The notes under the pieces: generated by a model
Told to the model about the DNA's origin: nothing
Database searches by the model: none
The model's input: only the letters and a program-made list of their open reading frames with translations
Shown here: positions 41,596 to 51,618 of the stretch, piece after piece
How positions within the stretch are numbered: the stretch's first letter is position 1
Layout: every line of letters begins with the position of its first letter
Source: Castellaniella sp.
GTDB taxonomy: Bacteria > Pseudomonadota > Gammaproteobacteria > Burkholderiales > Burkholderiaceae_B
Assembly: GCF_004321985.1 (NCBI RefSeq)
Contig: NZ_SCQN01000005.1
Location: 1 to 64,000, forward strand
Direction of reading: 5' to 3'
Length of the DNA: 64,000 bases
Position numbers and translations under genes: made by a program

Positions 41596-43065
41596 ATGCA
41601 AGAAACCACCGCGCACCGCCCCGGCGTCATCCACCACGCACCCGTCGCCGCGCTTACTCCGGAATCCGAAATCGCGGCTATCGCCAAAGCCCTGCAGCCC
41701 ACTGAACCCGGTGAGCACAAGAAACTCTTCATCCGCACCTTCGGCTGCCAGATGAACGAGTACGACTCGGAAAAGATGGCCGATATCCTGCAGGCCACCG
41801 AAGGCGTAGAACTCACCCAGACGCCGGAGGACGCCGACATCATCCTCTTCAACACCTGTTCCGTGCGCGAAAAGGCTCAGGAAAAGGTGTTCTCGGATCT
41901 CGGGCGTGTGCAGCACCTGAAGGACAGCAACCCCGACCTGCTGATCGGCGTCGGTGGCTGCGTAGCCAGCCAGGAAGGCGAAGCCATCGTGCGACGCGCC
42001 CCTTACGTGGACGTGGTGTTCGGCCCGCAGACCCTGCACCGGCTGCCGGAGCTCATCGACCGCCGCCGACAGACGGGTCAGTCGCAGATCGACGTCTCGT
42101 TCCCGGCCATCGAAAAGTTCGACGCGCTGCCGCCGGCCCACGTCAACGGACCCACGGCCTTTGTCTCCATCATGGAAGGCTGCAGCAAATACTGCAGCTT
42201 CTGCGTGGTGCCCTACACCCGCGGCCCGGAGGTCTCCCGGCCCTTCGACGACGTACTGACCGAAGTCGCCGATCTGGCTGACCAGGGCGTGCGCGAGGTC
42301 ACTCTGCTGGGACAGAACGTCAATGCCTACCGGGGAGCCACCGGGGATTCAGGCGAAGTTGCCGACTTCGCCATGCTGCTGGATTACGTGCACGACATCC
42401 CGGGTATCGAGCGCATCCGCTACACCACTTCGCACCCCAAGGAAATGACGGCGCGCCTGATCGAGGCCCACGGCCGGCTGCCCAAGCTAGTGCCCTTCCT
42501 GCATCTGCCAGTCCAGGCTGGCAGCGACCGCGTGCTGGGTGCCATGAAGCGCGGGTACACGGTGCTGGAATATAAATCCATCATTCGCCGGCTGCGCGCC
42601 ACTCGGCCGGACATGACGTTTTCGTCGGACTTCATCGTGGGCTTCCCTGTCGAGACCGAGCCCGACTTCCAGAAGACGATGGATCTGGTGCGCGACGTGG
42701 GTTTCGACCAGTCATTTTCCTTCGTTTATTCGCCGCGTCCGGGTACGCCGGCCGCTCTGCTGGTGGACTACACGCCCCAGGAAGTCAAGCTGGACCGGCT
42801 GCACCGGCTGCAATCGCTGATCAATGACCAGGCCGGCGCGATCAGCCAAGCCATGGTGGGCAGCGTGCAGCGGCTGCTGGTGGAAGGCCCGTCGAAAAAG
42901 GATCCACACGATATGAAAGGCCGCACCGAAAACAACCGCATCGTGAACTTTGCAGGTGAACCGCGTCTGATCGGACAAATGGTGGACGTGCGTATCACTG
43001 CGGCGCTCACCAACACGCTGCGCGGCGAGGTACTGACGCGCGACTCCGTGCAGATTCCAGCATGA
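41596..43065 (+). CDS. miaB: tRNA-2-methylthio-N6-dimethylallyladenosine synthase MiaB
   Basis: Radical-SAM methylthiotransferase acting on i6A37 of tRNAs. 489 residues. The UPF0004 domain begins [19 protein letters not shown] near residue 43 with Cys ligands there, in NTCSVREKA near 86 and [11 protein letters not shown] near 121. The radical-SAM triad is CSKYCSFC in [20 protein letters not shown] near 193-212. The TRAM domain is at the C-terminus. An N-terminal extension of about 40 residues precedes the usual start; no ribosome-binding site is evident for the ATG. It overlaps phoH by ATGA. Confidence 0.96.
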   Translation: MQETTAHRPGVIHHAPVAALTPESEIAAIAKALQPTEPGEHKKLFIRTFGCQMNEYDSEKMADILQATEGVELTQTPEDADIILFNTCSVREKAQEKVFSDLGRVQHLKDSNPDLLIGVGGCVASQEGEAIVRRAPYVDVVFGPQTLHRLPELIDRRRQTGQSQIDVSFPAIEKFDALPPAHVNGPTAFVSIMEGCSKYCSFCVVPYTRGPEVSRPFDDVLTEVADLADQGVREVTLLGQNVNAYRGATGDSGEVADFAMLLDYVHDIPGIERIRYTTSHPKEMTARLIEAHGRLPKLVPFLHLPVQAGSDRVLGAMKRGYTVLEYKSIIRRLRATRPDMTFSSDFIVGFPVETEPDFQKTMDLVRDVGFDQSFSFVYSPRPGTPAALLVDYTPQEVKLDRLHRLQSLINDQAGAISQAMVGSVQRLLVEGPSKKDPHDMKGRTENNRIVNFAGEPRLIGQMVDVRITAALTNTLRGEVLTRDSVQIPA

Positions 43066-44087
43066 ACGGCGATTCTCGGGAAAAACCGCGCACGGCAGCC
43101 GCACATACCCGGCCCGTCACATTGCAGCTTGCCGGCAGCAACACGCAGCTGGCCAACCTGTGCGGTCCTCTGGACGAAAACCTGCGACAGATCGGCCAGG
43201 CCTACGGCACGGGAATCAGCCGTCGAGGCAGCCACGTCAGCATTCGGGGGCCGCAGGCCCGCCGCACAGCCGACGCGCTGCGCTGGTTCCATGATCGGGC
43301 CGCCAACACACCCTTGTCACTGGAAACCCTGCAGCTTGGCCTGGTCGAACTGGGGGCTCAGCCGGACGCAGCCGTTCGTGCCAGATCCGATCTGCCCGAT
43401 CCACCGCCAGTGGACGACGCGAGCCTGCACCTGCACACCCGCAAGCCTGATCTGCGGCCCCGTACGCCCCGCCAGCGCGACTACCTGAACGCCATCCTGA
43501 AACACGACGTCACCTTTGGCGTCGGGCCGGCCGGCACGGGCAAGACGTGGCTGGCCGTCGCCTGCGCCATCGACGCACTGGAGCGCGAAACGGTCTCCCG
43601 TCTGGTGCTCACTCGTCCGGCAGTGGAAGCGGGCGAACGCCTGGGTTTCCTACCCGGTGACCTGGTCCAGAAGGTGGACCCCTACCTGCGGCCGCTGTAT
43701 GACGCCCTGTACGACCTGATGGGGTTCGAGCGCACGCAGCACCTCTTCGAGAAGCAGACCATCGAGATCGCACCGCTGGCCTACATGCGCGGCCGCACGC
43801 TCAACCAGGCGTTCATCATCCTGGACGAGGCGCAAAACACGACGCCCGAGCAGATGAAGATGTTCCTGACCCGAATCGGCTTTGGCAGCAAGGCGGTGAT
43901 CAACGGCGACCCATCTCAGGTGGATCTGCCCAAGAGCCAACAAAGCGGGCTGCTGCATGCGCTGGATGTACTGGACGGGGTACCCGGAATCGCCCAGACG
44001 CGATTCACCAGCCGCGACGTGGTGCGCCATCCACTGGTAGCCCGCATCGTGGATGCCTATGAAAAGGCCGGCGACCATGTATCCTGA
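43062..44087 (+). CDS. phoH: PhoH-like ATPase (YbeZ)
   Basis: 341 residues. An N-terminal KH-like region ([20 protein letters not shown]) is followed by a P-loop ATPase domain: Walker [19 protein letters not shown] near residue 152, [19 protein letters not shown] near 185, and Walker [21 protein letters not shown] near 250. In E. coli YbeZ partners with YbeY, consistent with the next gene. Overlaps miaB at its start and ybeY at its end. Confidence 0.95.
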   Translation: MNGDSREKPRTAAAHTRPVTLQLAGSNTQLANLCGPLDENLRQIGQAYGTGISRRGSHVSIRGPQARRTADALRWFHDRAANTPLSLETLQLGLVELGAQPDAAVRARSDLPDPPPVDDASLHLHTRKPDLRPRTPRQRDYLNAILKHDVTFGVGPAGTGKTWLAVACAIDALERETVSRLVLTRPAVEAGERLGFLPGDLVQKVDPYLRPLYDALYDLMGFERTQHLFEKQTIEIAPLAYMRGRTLNQAFIILDEAQNTTPEQMKMFLTRIGFGSKAVINGDPSQVDLPKSQQSGLLHALDVLDGVPGIAQTRFTSRDVVRHPLVARIVDAYEKAGDHVS

Positions 44088-44562
44088 CTTTTCGCTATCC
44101 GTTCAGTACGCCGTCGCCGCGCCCGACCTCCCCCGCTGGCGCCTGCGCCGCTGGGTTGGGCAGGCGCTGGAGCAGGCCCTGGTGACACCCGATCCCCGCG
44201 CCGGCCAGCCTGTGGCACTGACGTTGCGCATCGTGGACGCCGACGAGGGCCGCGCGCTGAACGCAAGCTACCGGCAGCGCGATTACGCGACCAACGTCTT
44301 GACATTCGAATATGGCGAAACCCCGGACGGCCTGATCAGCGGCGACATCGTGCTGTGCCTCCCCGTGCTGGTACGCGAGGCCGCCGAGCAGCACAAACCA
44401 CTGCCGCACCACGCAGCCCACCTGGTCACCCACGGCGTGCTGCACGCCCTGGGGTGGGACCACATCGTGCCTGACGAAGCCGAGCGCATGGAAGCGCTGG
44501 AGACCCGCATTCTCGCCGCACAACACATCCCCGACCCTTACCGGGTGGGGTCCCAGACCTGA
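44077..44562 (+). CDS. ybeY: Endoribonuclease/rRNA maturation factor YbeY
   Basis: Zinc metalloprotein involved in 16S rRNA 3' processing and ribosome quality control. From the ATG at 44077 ([13 protein letters not shown]) it is 161 residues. The zinc motif H-x3-H-x5-H is intact in [15 protein letters not shown] near residue 115-129. [20 protein letters not shown] near 70 is also typical. The start overlaps the end of phoH by 11 bases with AAGG upstream. Confidence 0.96.
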   Translation: MYPDFSLSVQYAVAAPDLPRWRLRRWVGQALEQALVTPDPRAGQPVALTLRIVDADEGRALNASYRQRDYATNVLTFEYGETPDGLISGDIVLCLPVLVREAAEQHKPLPHHAAHLVTHGVLHALGWDHIVPDEAERMEALETRILAAQHIPDPYRVGSQT

Positions 44563-44627
44563 CGCCGCCACAGATTCTCCGGCGTTATCGGTTATGCTAA
44601 GAAATCCAGACACTCGTCCATCGGACA

Positions 44628-45521
44628 ATGCCAGACCCCCATTCCGACACTGAGCCCCGACCTGAACCGCCGGCGCCCAAATCCCTGTTCTCCAGACTGA
44701 AGTCCCTCCTGCGGCCCAACCCACCCACCGGCCGCGCAGAAATCAGGGCAGTACTCGAGGCCGCACACGATCACTCCATCCTGGACGGAGAATCGTACGC
44801 GATGATCTCCGGGGCATTGACCGTCGCCGACAAGACCGTCGCCGACATCATGGTCTCGCGTTCGCGCATGGACATGCTGGACATCTCGCGACCGCTGGCC
44901 GACCTGATGCCAGAGATCACCGACACCGGACACTCCCGGTTTCCCGTCTACGAAGGCGATCGGGACAACATCGTCGGGGTGCTGCTTACCAAAGACCTGC
45001 TGCTCGCCCTGTCGGACCATGCGCTGAACATCCGCACCCTGATCCGGCCGGCCGTCTTCATCCCCGAGACGAAACGACTGAACGAACTGCTGCACGACTT
45101 CCGCATGAGCCGCAACCACCTCGCCATCGTCGTGGACGAGCACGGCGGCATCAGCGGCCTGGTGACCATGGAAGACGTGCTGGAGCAGATCGTCGGCGAC
45201 ATCGAGGATGAATTCGACGACACGGACGAAAAGACGATCTTCCGCACCGGCGAGAACAGCTGGCGTGCCATGGGCACCACCGAGATCGACGACTTCAACG
45301 AGACCTTCGGGGTGCACCTTCCGGACCAGGACTGTGACACGCTGAACGGTTGGCTGGCGGCGGAAATCGGCCACATCCCGCGCCGCGGCGAACGCCTGGA
45401 ATCCCAGGGACTGGCCTTCACCGTCGTGGGCGCCGACGGCAAGCGGGCACGCTGGTTGCACGTCCAGCGGCTGGAATCCCCATCGCCCACCACCCCTCCT
45501 GCACAAGACGATGCCGCCTGA
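44628..45521 (+). CDS. corC: CorC/HlyC-type CBS domain protein
   Basis: Cytosolic member of the magnesium/cobalt efflux CorC family, 297 residues. VADIMVSRSRMDMLDI near residue 71 opens the CBS pair (first SRFPVYEGDRDNIVGVLLTK, second NHLAIVVDEHGGISGLVTME near 165). The C-terminal transporter-associated domain has WRAMGTTEIDDFNETFGVHL near 212. No membrane domain is present, as in E. coli CorC/YbeX. It lies between ybeY and lnt and overlaps lnt by 11 bases. Confidence 0.95.
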   Translation: MPDPHSDTEPRPEPPAPKSLFSRLKSLLRPNPPTGRAEIRAVLEAAHDHSILDGESYAMISGALTVADKTVADIMVSRSRMDMLDISRPLADLMPEITDTGHSRFPVYEGDRDNIVGVLLTKDLLLALSDHALNIRTLIRPAVFIPETKRLNELLHDFRMSRNHLAIVVDEHGGISGLVTMEDVLEQIVGDIEDEFDDTDEKTIFRTGENSWRAMGTTEIDDFNETFGVHLPDQDCDTLNGWLAAEIGHIPRRGERLESQGLAFTVVGADGKRARWLHVQRLESPSPTTPPAQDDAA

Positions 45522-47142
45522 CCACCGGAGGGGCTGGCGTCACTGGCTGGTCATCCTGCTGGCCGGTGGCATCCAGGCGCTGTGCTTTGCGCCCGGGCCT
45601 TTGCCCGAATGGAGCCTGCCGTTCGTTCAGATCGGCTCCCTGGCGGTCCTGGCTGCTTGCACCTGGGGTGCGGAACGCGTCCGGGCAGCCGCACTGGATG
45701 GCTGGCTGTTCGGTCTGGCCCAGTTTACCGTCGGCGTCTACTGGCTCACGATCAGCATGCACACGTTCGGCGGACTGGCCCTTCCGCTTGCCGTGGCAGC
45801 CCTGCTGCTGTTTGCGGCCGCCATCGCCCTCTATTCCGCTGCAGCCTGTGCCCTCAGCGCCTGGCTGTGCGCCGCCTGGCGGTCCCCACACCAGTACGCC
45901 CGCCGGCAGATCCTGAATGCGCTGGTCTGGGCCTCGTCCTGGACACTGTTCGAATGGCTGCGCGGCACTCTGTTCACCGGCTTCACCTGGCTGGACGCCG
46001 GCTATGCGCACGCCGAAGGCATGTTCGCTGCCTGGGCCCCGGTGGTCGGCGTCTACGGTCTGAGCTGGCTGGCGGCATTCTCGGCCGCCGCTGTGGCGCT
46101 CATGGCACGGGCCAAGGACAGCGCCCCCTACGACCGCAGCGCGGCCGCAGTCGTCGCACTGGCGCTGGTCTGCGGTCTGGCCGGCATCGCCGGCCAGCAT
46201 ATCCAGTGGTCCAGCCCGCTGGGGTCACCGCTGATGGTGCGTCTGGTGCAACCTGCCACGCCCCAGTCGGAAAAATTCGATCCACGGCAATTCGAAGCGG
46301 CCATCACCCGTACGCTGCGCCTGGCTGACCTGCCAGCGAAGGACAAGGCGGACCATCCAGCGCTGATCGTCTTCCCTGAAACCGTGATGCCGATCTTCCA
46401 GGACGAAATCCCGCCCGAGATATGGTCACGCTGGCAGGCAGTGGCGCAACACCAGCAAGCCACACTGCTCATGGGCATCCCGCTGCATAGTCGATCGTCC
46501 GTGGGCGACCGGTACACGAACGGCGCCATCGCCCTGCCCCCTGGCAACGCTTCATTCCCGGGCACACCCGCACCCTGGCACTACGACAAGCACCATCTGG
46601 TTCCATTCGGCGAATTCATCCCACCCGGATTCCGCTGGTTCGTCCATGCAATGCAGATTCCGTTGGGCGACTTCAACCGAGGCTCGCTGGTCCAACCGCC
46701 GCTTCGACTGGCCGGACAGGCCCTCGCGGTGGACATCTGCTATGAGGACACCTTCGGCGAGCAGATTGCGGCACATGTGGCTCCAGGCCCGGACGGGACT
46801 GCAGGCGCCAGCATCCTGGTGAACATCAGCAATCTGGCCTGGTTCGGCGACTCCTGGGCACTGCGCCAGCATCTGTGGATGGCCCGCATGCGTGCGCTGG
46901 AAACGGCACGCCCGCTGGTGGCGGCCACCAACACCGGCATGACGGCCGCCCTGGACCCGTACGGTCAGGTGCGCGGCATGCTGGACGCCGGAACACCGGG
47001 AGTACTGGACGTCGAGGTCCTGGGAACCCAGGGACTGACCCCCTATGTGCGCTGGCGCAACGCCCCCATATTGATCTGGCTGGCCTTGTGGCTGGCCATC
47101 GGGATTGGATGGCGGACCAGCCATCGTCCTCAGGGGCGCTGA
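45511..47142 (+). CDS. lnt: Apolipoprotein N-acyltransferase Lnt
   Basis: Adds the third acyl chain to bacterial lipoproteins in the inner membrane. 543 residues. About six membrane segments lie in the first 220 residues. The nitrilase-like periplasmic domain has catalytic Glu in ALIVFPETVMPIF near residue 290, Lys in WHYDKHHLVPFGEFIPPGFR near 355, and Cys in ALAVDICYEDTFGEQIAAHV near 410. MRALETARPLVAATNTGMTA near 460 follows. Last gene of the miaB-lnt unit; converges on the GGDEF gene with a 13-bp overlap. Confidence 0.96.
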   Translation: MPPDHRRGWRHWLVILLAGGIQALCFAPGPLPEWSLPFVQIGSLAVLAACTWGAERVRAAALDGWLFGLAQFTVGVYWLTISMHTFGGLALPLAVAALLLFAAAIALYSAAACALSAWLCAAWRSPHQYARRQILNALVWASSWTLFEWLRGTLFTGFTWLDAGYAHAEGMFAAWAPVVGVYGLSWLAAFSAAAVALMARAKDSAPYDRSAAAVVALALVCGLAGIAGQHIQWSSPLGSPLMVRLVQPATPQSEKFDPRQFEAAITRTLRLADLPAKDKADHPALIVFPETVMPIFQDEIPPEIWSRWQAVAQHQQATLLMGIPLHSRSSVGDRYTNGAIALPPGNASFPGTPAPWHYDKHHLVPFGEFIPPGFRWFVHAMQIPLGDFNRGSLVQPPLRLAGQALAVDICYEDTFGEQIAAHVAPGPDGTAGASILVNISNLAWFGDSWALRQHLWMARMRALETARPLVAATNTGMTAALDPYGQVRGMLDAGTPGVLDVEVLGTQGLTPYVRWRNAPILIWLALWLAIGIGWRTSHRPQGR

Positions 47143-50015
47143 ACCGAATCACGCAGGCGCTGTTCGAAAACGTCCTGGTCCAGCGGCTCATCGAACCAGT
47201 AACCCTGGCCCGCATCGCACCCAGCACCCAGCAGGAACTCGTACTGCTCGCGCACGGTGACCCCCTCTGCGACGACCGACAGCCCCAGTCGATGGGCCAA
47301 TTCGATGATGGATTCGAAAACCACGGGCGCGTGGCCGCCGGCCAGCAACTGTTCGGTCGCCTCACGCTCGAGCTTGAGCGTCTCGAAAGGTTGCTGCGGC
47401 ATCGCCAGGAGCGCGGACATCCCCAGTGACACCGCACCGACGCTGAAACGTATGCCTGCGGCACTCATGCGCTGCAGGCGCGCACGAACTTCCGCATCCA
47501 TATTCAGGAACAGGTGTTCACTGCATTCCAGCGACAGACAATCGGGGGGCAAACCGTGCGAATGCAGGAGGTCCAGCATGACCTGAAGATCGATCTTGTC
47601 CTCGGACAACTGTCCGGGAGACACATTCATGGTCAGTCGAAGCTCCGGCGACAGCGCACGCCATTCGGCGAGCTGGCGGGCGGCTTGCGCGAACACCCAG
47701 TCACTGAGCGGCCGGATCAGGTGACGCTCCTCGGCATAGGGAATGAAATCAAGCGGACTGATGATGCCGAATTCGGGGTGGCGCCAGCGCAGCAGGATCT
47801 CGGCGCGGACGATGTGACGGGTGTGGAAGGAATAGATGGGCTGATAGAGCAGGAAGAACTGGCCCGCAGCGATGGCCTGCGGCAGCGCATACAGCAGGTC
47901 GCGCTGCATGCGCACCCGCTCGCGCATGCTCACGTCAAAATAACGATACCCATTGCGGCCCGACTCCTTGGCCACATACATGGCCATATCCACGTGGCGC
48001 AACAGCATCTCGGCACTATCGGCATCGCGCGGGTACAGCGCCACTCCCAGGCTGGCCGAGATGTGCAGGGTCTTGCCACCGAGCAAATATGGTTGGGTGA
48101 TACGCGCCAGGATATCTTCGCACAGCGCATCGATCTGCACACGGTCAGGCGCATCGCGCACGAGGACGACGAACTCGTCGCCACCCAGCCGCGCCACGAA
48201 ACAGGCGTCTCCGGTCGCGCTGGCACGCAGACGCTGGGCGACTTCGACCAGTAACTGATCGCCCACCGCGTGCCCCATGGAGTCGTTGATCTCCTTGAAC
48301 AGATCCAGGTCCAGAAACAGCAGCGCCAGCGGCTGATGTGTGCTATCGGAAGCCTCGACGGACGTCTGCAGGCGCTCGTTGAAATACTGCCGGTTGGGAA
48401 GGCCCGTCAGCGGATCGTGATGCGCCTGGTTCCAGATCTGCGCCTCGACCTGCTTCTTCTGCGTCACGTCGCTGAGCATGGCCACCCGGCAATTGATGGA
48501 CCCATCATGATTCCAGGCAGTGTCCATGACCACGCGCTCGGCATATTCCTCGCCCGATTTCCGCTGCCCCCAGTATTCGCCTTCCCAGCGCCCCTTGGTG
48601 TTGATGGCGTGCCACATCTCGTCATAGAACTCGCGGTTGTGCCGCCCCGACCGCAACAGCGGGAGCATCTCGCCGGCCACTTCATCCGACCAGTACCCGC
48701 TCATGCGTGAATAGGCCGGATTGACGTCGATGATGACGCCGCTCGCGTCCGTGATTGCAATGGCCTCACTGCTGTTTTCGTAAGCAATCGCCGCCAGTTG
48801 GGCCGAGGCTTCCGCCTGCTTGCGCTCAGTCACGTCCTGGACCAGACCGATGATGGACACCTTGCCATCGACCGCGATGGCTGTGCCGAACACTTCGATA
48901 TCGACCACGGTGCCGTCCTTGCGCCGCCCATGGTGCTCGAAGCGCAGGGTCCCGTCCTGGCGCGACTGGCTGGCCTTGATCGCCTCGGCAACCAGATAAC
49001 GCTCCCGAGGCACGATAATGCTCAGGAGCGGCATGGACCCCGCCATCTCCGTGACCTCATAGCCAAAGATTTCAGCCATTTTCTGGCTGACGAAACTGAA
49101 GTGCTCTCCTTCGACCAGGAAGATCCCCACCAACGAATTCAGCGCCAGCCCTCGGAAAATGATGCCGGAGCGCTCCAGGCCCGCCTGATCCTCGCGGATC
49201 TTGTCCGACAGGCTGCGCAACTGTTCAGAGCCCGCATTGAAGGCACGCGCCACCAGGCCGAGTTCACCGGCACCCATGACGCGCACACGGGCGTCATAGT
49301 TCCCCTGAACCCAGCCGGCGCTGGCCTCGCACAGCTCACGCAATGGGTGCACCAGATAGCGCTGCAGCCACAGGAATAGAAACAGCAGCAAGGCCAGATC
49401 GGCCACCGCAAGCCCCAGCCCGAGGCTGACCGCGCGCTCCTTGGTGTCCAGCAACTGGGGGACCAGCACGTCTGAACATGCGTTCAGGATATTAAGCAGG
49501 TTTTTCGCATCATCCGCCATCCATTGGCGCTGGAGGACCTGGGGCGCATCCATCGGGTCATTCGCGCTGCTCTCCTGTGTATAGGAGCCCAGGATCACTG
49601 CCTGGAGGCGGCCCCGCATGATCTTCCAGTTGCGCCGGATCTGAGGCAGGAAATCCCGCGCCTGTGGCTGCGAGATCGGCGGGACCTCTTGGCCCGCCAC
49701 CACGCCGCCCTGATCCAGGGCCTGCAGGGCGTTCTCCACGATGTCGATGTCCTGGCTGAGCGTGGCTGTCTGGATGTAGGACCCGTCGGCCAGTCGCATG
49801 GCCTGAACGGCCAGTCGCTGGCTCAGCGTGCGGACGTCGTCGAGCGTCGAGATCTGCCGAATGGAGGCCTCGTACCCCGACATCAGAGAATACACGACCA
49901 CCGCGTTGCCCAATACGAAGACCAGCATCGCCAGGAAGAACACGGCAGACATGACCCCCAGCCCGAACGCATCACGCAGTGCAGACCAGGATGCCCGCAA
50001 AGATTGTGAGTTCAT
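47130..50015 (-). CDS. Membrane PAS-GGDEF-EAL protein with degenerate EAL domain
   Basis: 961-residue cyclic-di-GMP signalling protein. Membrane segments lie near residues 18-40 and 205-228 around a periplasmic sensor of ~165 residues, then HAMP (~228-280), two PAS domains (~290-520), GGDEF (~535-695) and EAL-like (~710-955). The GGDEF motif is intact (VARLGGDEFVVLVRD near 605), so diguanylate cyclase activity is likely; no RxxD inhibitory site precedes it. The EAL domain keeps AEILLRW near 737, NVSPGQ, LECSEHLF and VAEGV. However, the usual DDFGTG loop is replaced by VGAVSLGMSALL near 860, and KIDR reads KLER, so phosphodiesterase activity is probably lost. Not in an operon. Confidence 0.92.
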   Translation of the reverse strand: MNSQSLRASWSALRDAFGLGVMSAVFFLAMLVFVLGNAVVVYSLMSGYEASIRQISTLDDVRTLSQRLAVQAMRLADGSYIQTATLSQDIDIVENALQALDQGGVVAGQEVPPISQPQARDFLPQIRRNWKIMRGRLQAVILGSYTQESSANDPMDAPQVLQRQWMADDAKNLLNILNACSDVLVPQLLDTKERAVSLGLGLAVADLALLLFLFLWLQRYLVHPLRELCEASAGWVQGNYDARVRVMGAGELGLVARAFNAGSEQLRSLSDKIREDQAGLERSGIIFRGLALNSLVGIFLVEGEHFSFVSQKMAEIFGYEVTEMAGSMPLLSIIVPRERYLVAEAIKASQSRQDGTLRFEHHGRRKDGTVVDIEVFGTAIAVDGKVSIIGLVQDVTERKQAEASAQLAAIAYENSSEAIAITDASGVIIDVNPAYSRMSGYWSDEVAGEMLPLLRSGRHNREFYDEMWHAINTKGRWEGEYWGQRKSGEEYAERVVMDTAWNHDGSINCRVAMLSDVTQKKQVEAQIWNQAHHDPLTGLPNRQYFNERLQTSVEASDSTHQPLALLFLDLDLFKEINDSMGHAVGDQLLVEVAQRLRASATGDACFVARLGGDEFVVLVRDAPDRVQIDALCEDILARITQPYLLGGKTLHISASLGVALYPRDADSAEMLLRHVDMAMYVAKESGRNGYRYFDVSMRERVRMQRDLLYALPQAIAAGQFFLLYQPIYSFHTRHIVRAEILLRWRHPEFGIISPLDFIPYAEERHLIRPLSDWVFAQAARQLAEWRALSPELRLTMNVSPGQLSEDKIDLQVMLDLLHSHGLPPDCLSLECSEHLFLNMDAEVRARLQRMSAAGIRFSVGAVSLGMSALLAMPQQPFETLKLEREATEQLLAGGHAPVVFESIIELAHRLGLSVVAEGVTVREQYEFLLGAGCDAGQGYWFDEPLDQDVFEQRLRDSVQRP

Positions 50016-50183
50016 GCTGCGCCTGTCAGTGGAAACAACGGCGACCCCCGTGCCTTTGCACGCAGCACGACGCGCCGGAGCTTATATTAGCGGATCACCC
50101 GGCGAACCCACACTTACAAAAGCCGGATTTCAGGGTCGGAGATCGGGCTTTTGAAAATCGGCGGGGGTACGTGGAACTGGCCC

Positions 50184-50220
50184 AAAAACAAAAAACCCTG
50201 CCATCAGATGATCGGCAAGG
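50184..50220 (-). terminator. Terminator of the tRNA operon
   Basis: Minus strand: stem CCTTGCC/GGCAGGG (one G-U), extended inside by ATCA/TGAT, followed by TTTTTTGTTTTT. It lies 18 bases past the 3' end of tRNA-Asp. Confidence 0.85.
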
Positions 50221-50237
50221 CGTTTTGAATCGGAATT

Positions 50238-50314
50238 TGGCGGAGCGGACGGGGCTCGAACCCGCGACCCCCGGCGTGACAGGCCGGTATTCTAACCAAC
50301 TGAACTACCGCTCC
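50238..50314 (-). tRNA. tRNA-Asp (anticodon GTC)
   Basis: 77 nt with encoded CCA. The acceptor GGAGCGG pairs with CCGCTCC, the anticodon loop reads CTGTCAC, and the T-loop is GGGTTCGAGCCCC. Close to the E. coli tRNA-Asp sequence. Last of the Ala-Glu-Asp tRNA set. Confidence 0.97.
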
Positions 50315-50333
50315 GCAGCGGTCCAGGTCTCCC

Positions 50334-50409
50334 TGGCGTCCCCTAGGGGATTCGAACCCCTGTACTCACCGTGAAAGGGTGATGTCCTAGGCCTCTAGAC
50401 GAAGGGGAC
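50334..50409 (-). tRNA. tRNA-Glu (anticodon TTC)
   Basis: 76 nt with encoded CCA. The acceptor GTCCCCT pairs with AGGGGAC, the anticodon stem-loop is CACCCTTTCACGGTG, and the T-arm is CAGGGGTTCGAATCCCCT. Nearly identical to E. coli tRNA-Glu in its conserved parts. Middle of the tRNA operon. Confidence 0.97.
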
Positions 50410-50431
50410 CGGACATTCAATGATGGAAATT

Positions 50432-50507
<76 letters not shown>

Positions 50508-50537
50508 AGACAGCTTCTCCATCACTGAAGAAGCGAA

Positions 50538-50566
50538 ATTATGCATGAATTCTTTTTCACACGCAA
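50538..50566 (-). promoter_or_regulatory. Promoter of the tRNA-Ala-Glu-Asp operon
   Basis: Minus strand: -35 TTGCGT, 17-base spacer, -10 CATAAT, with the -10 about 31 bases before the first tRNA nucleotide. Spacing is ideal and the -10 matches at five of six positions. Confidence 0.6.
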
Positions 50567-50709
50567 GTTCGCTCCCAGGCTGTTGGCGCAACGTGAGAAT
50601 GCCCTCTGCACAAAGTAGAAATGTCCGGTCCGTTGCCGCAAGATCGGCTTGCCGGAAGGAATCTTGCGGGCCTACCATGCCGGCTGATCCGAATCAGTCC
50701 AGGCCGTCC

Positions 50710-51618
50710 ATGCACACGCTCATCATCAGCATTGCCTTCAGTGTCACCGTCTCGATCTTCCTGAAGCTGGCCCGCCGCTACCGGATCCAGGTCGAACAGG
50801 CCATCGCCGTGAATTACGTCACGGCCTCCGTCCTGTGTCTCTGGCTCTTCCACCCACCCCTGGCTGCAGTGCGGTCGATCACGACCCCCGCATGGGTGAT
50901 CCTGGGGCTGCTGGGTGTGTTGCTGCCGGCCGTATTCCTCGTGATGGCGGCGGCGGTACGACAGACCGGGATCGTGCTCAGCGACACAGCCCAGCGATTG
51001 TCCCTTGTTCTACCCATCCTGGCTGCCTTCCTGGTGTTCCACGAGGCGCTGTCCGGGCGCAAGGCGCTGGGGATCGCACTGGCGCTGTGCGCACTGGGGT
51101 GTCTGATCGCCAAGCCCCGGAGCAGTGCTCTGGCAACGGCAGGCACACCGGGATCACCCCTGGCCTTCGCAACACCACGCGCGGCCGCGAGGCCAGCCCG
51201 CTTCGCCTGGATCACGCTGCTGGGCGTCTGGGTGGGATACGGAGCGATCGACATTCTGTTCAAGCAGATGGCACGCTTGGGCGCGGGCTTCACCAGCAGC
51301 CTCCTGCTCAGTTTCGTCCTGGCGACCCTATTGATATTCCTGTGGCTGACCGCCTTCAGGCGTACTGCCTGGAACGGTCGCAGCCTGGCCTCGGGACTGC
51401 TGCTGGGCGCGCTGAATTTCGGCAATATCTACTTCTACATCCGCGCTCACCAGACCTTTCCCGACAACCCTACGCTGGTGTTCGCCGCCATGAACATCGG
51501 CGTGATTTCCATCGGGACGCTGGTCGGCGCTGGAGCTTTCCGCGAACGCATTACCTGGATTCAGGCAGCCGGCATCGCGCTCGCCCTGGCAGCCATCGTG
51601 TCACTGTTTCCCCGCTGA
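50710..51618 (+). CDS. EamA/DMT-family transporter
   Basis: 302 residues from the ATG at 50710 (MHTLIISIAFSVTVSIFL), with about ten membrane segments in two EamA-like halves. LSLVLPILAAFLVFHEALSG near residue 105 ends the first half. FAAMNIGVISIGTLVGAGAF then RERITWIQAAGI near 265-290 ends the second. The central linker (~140-165) is polar. Substrate unknown. Frames extending upstream to 50545 cross the tRNA promoter region and are not credible. It converges on the MFS gene with an 18-bp overlap. Confidence 0.85.
   Translation: MHTLIISIAFSVTVSIFLKLARRYRIQVEQAIAVNYVTASVLCLWLFHPPLAAVRSITTPAWVILGLLGVLLPAVFLVMAAAVRQTGIVLSDTAQRLSLVLPILAAFLVFHEALSGRKALGIALALCALGCLIAKPRSSALATAGTPGSPLAFATPRAAARPARFAWITLLGVWVGYGAIDILFKQMARLGAGFTSSLLLSFVLATLLIFLWLTAFRRTAWNGRSLASGLLLGALNFGNIYFYIRAHQTFPDNPTLVFAAMNIGVISIGTLVGAGAFRERITWIQAAGIALALAAIVSLFPR

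Noticed and set aside
50117-50153. Hairpin CAAAAGCC/GGCTTTTG between the GGDEF gene and the tRNA terminator
   Set aside because: Stem of 8 bp with a long loop and no U-tract on either strand; a clearer terminator lies just beside it, so I do not call it a second one.
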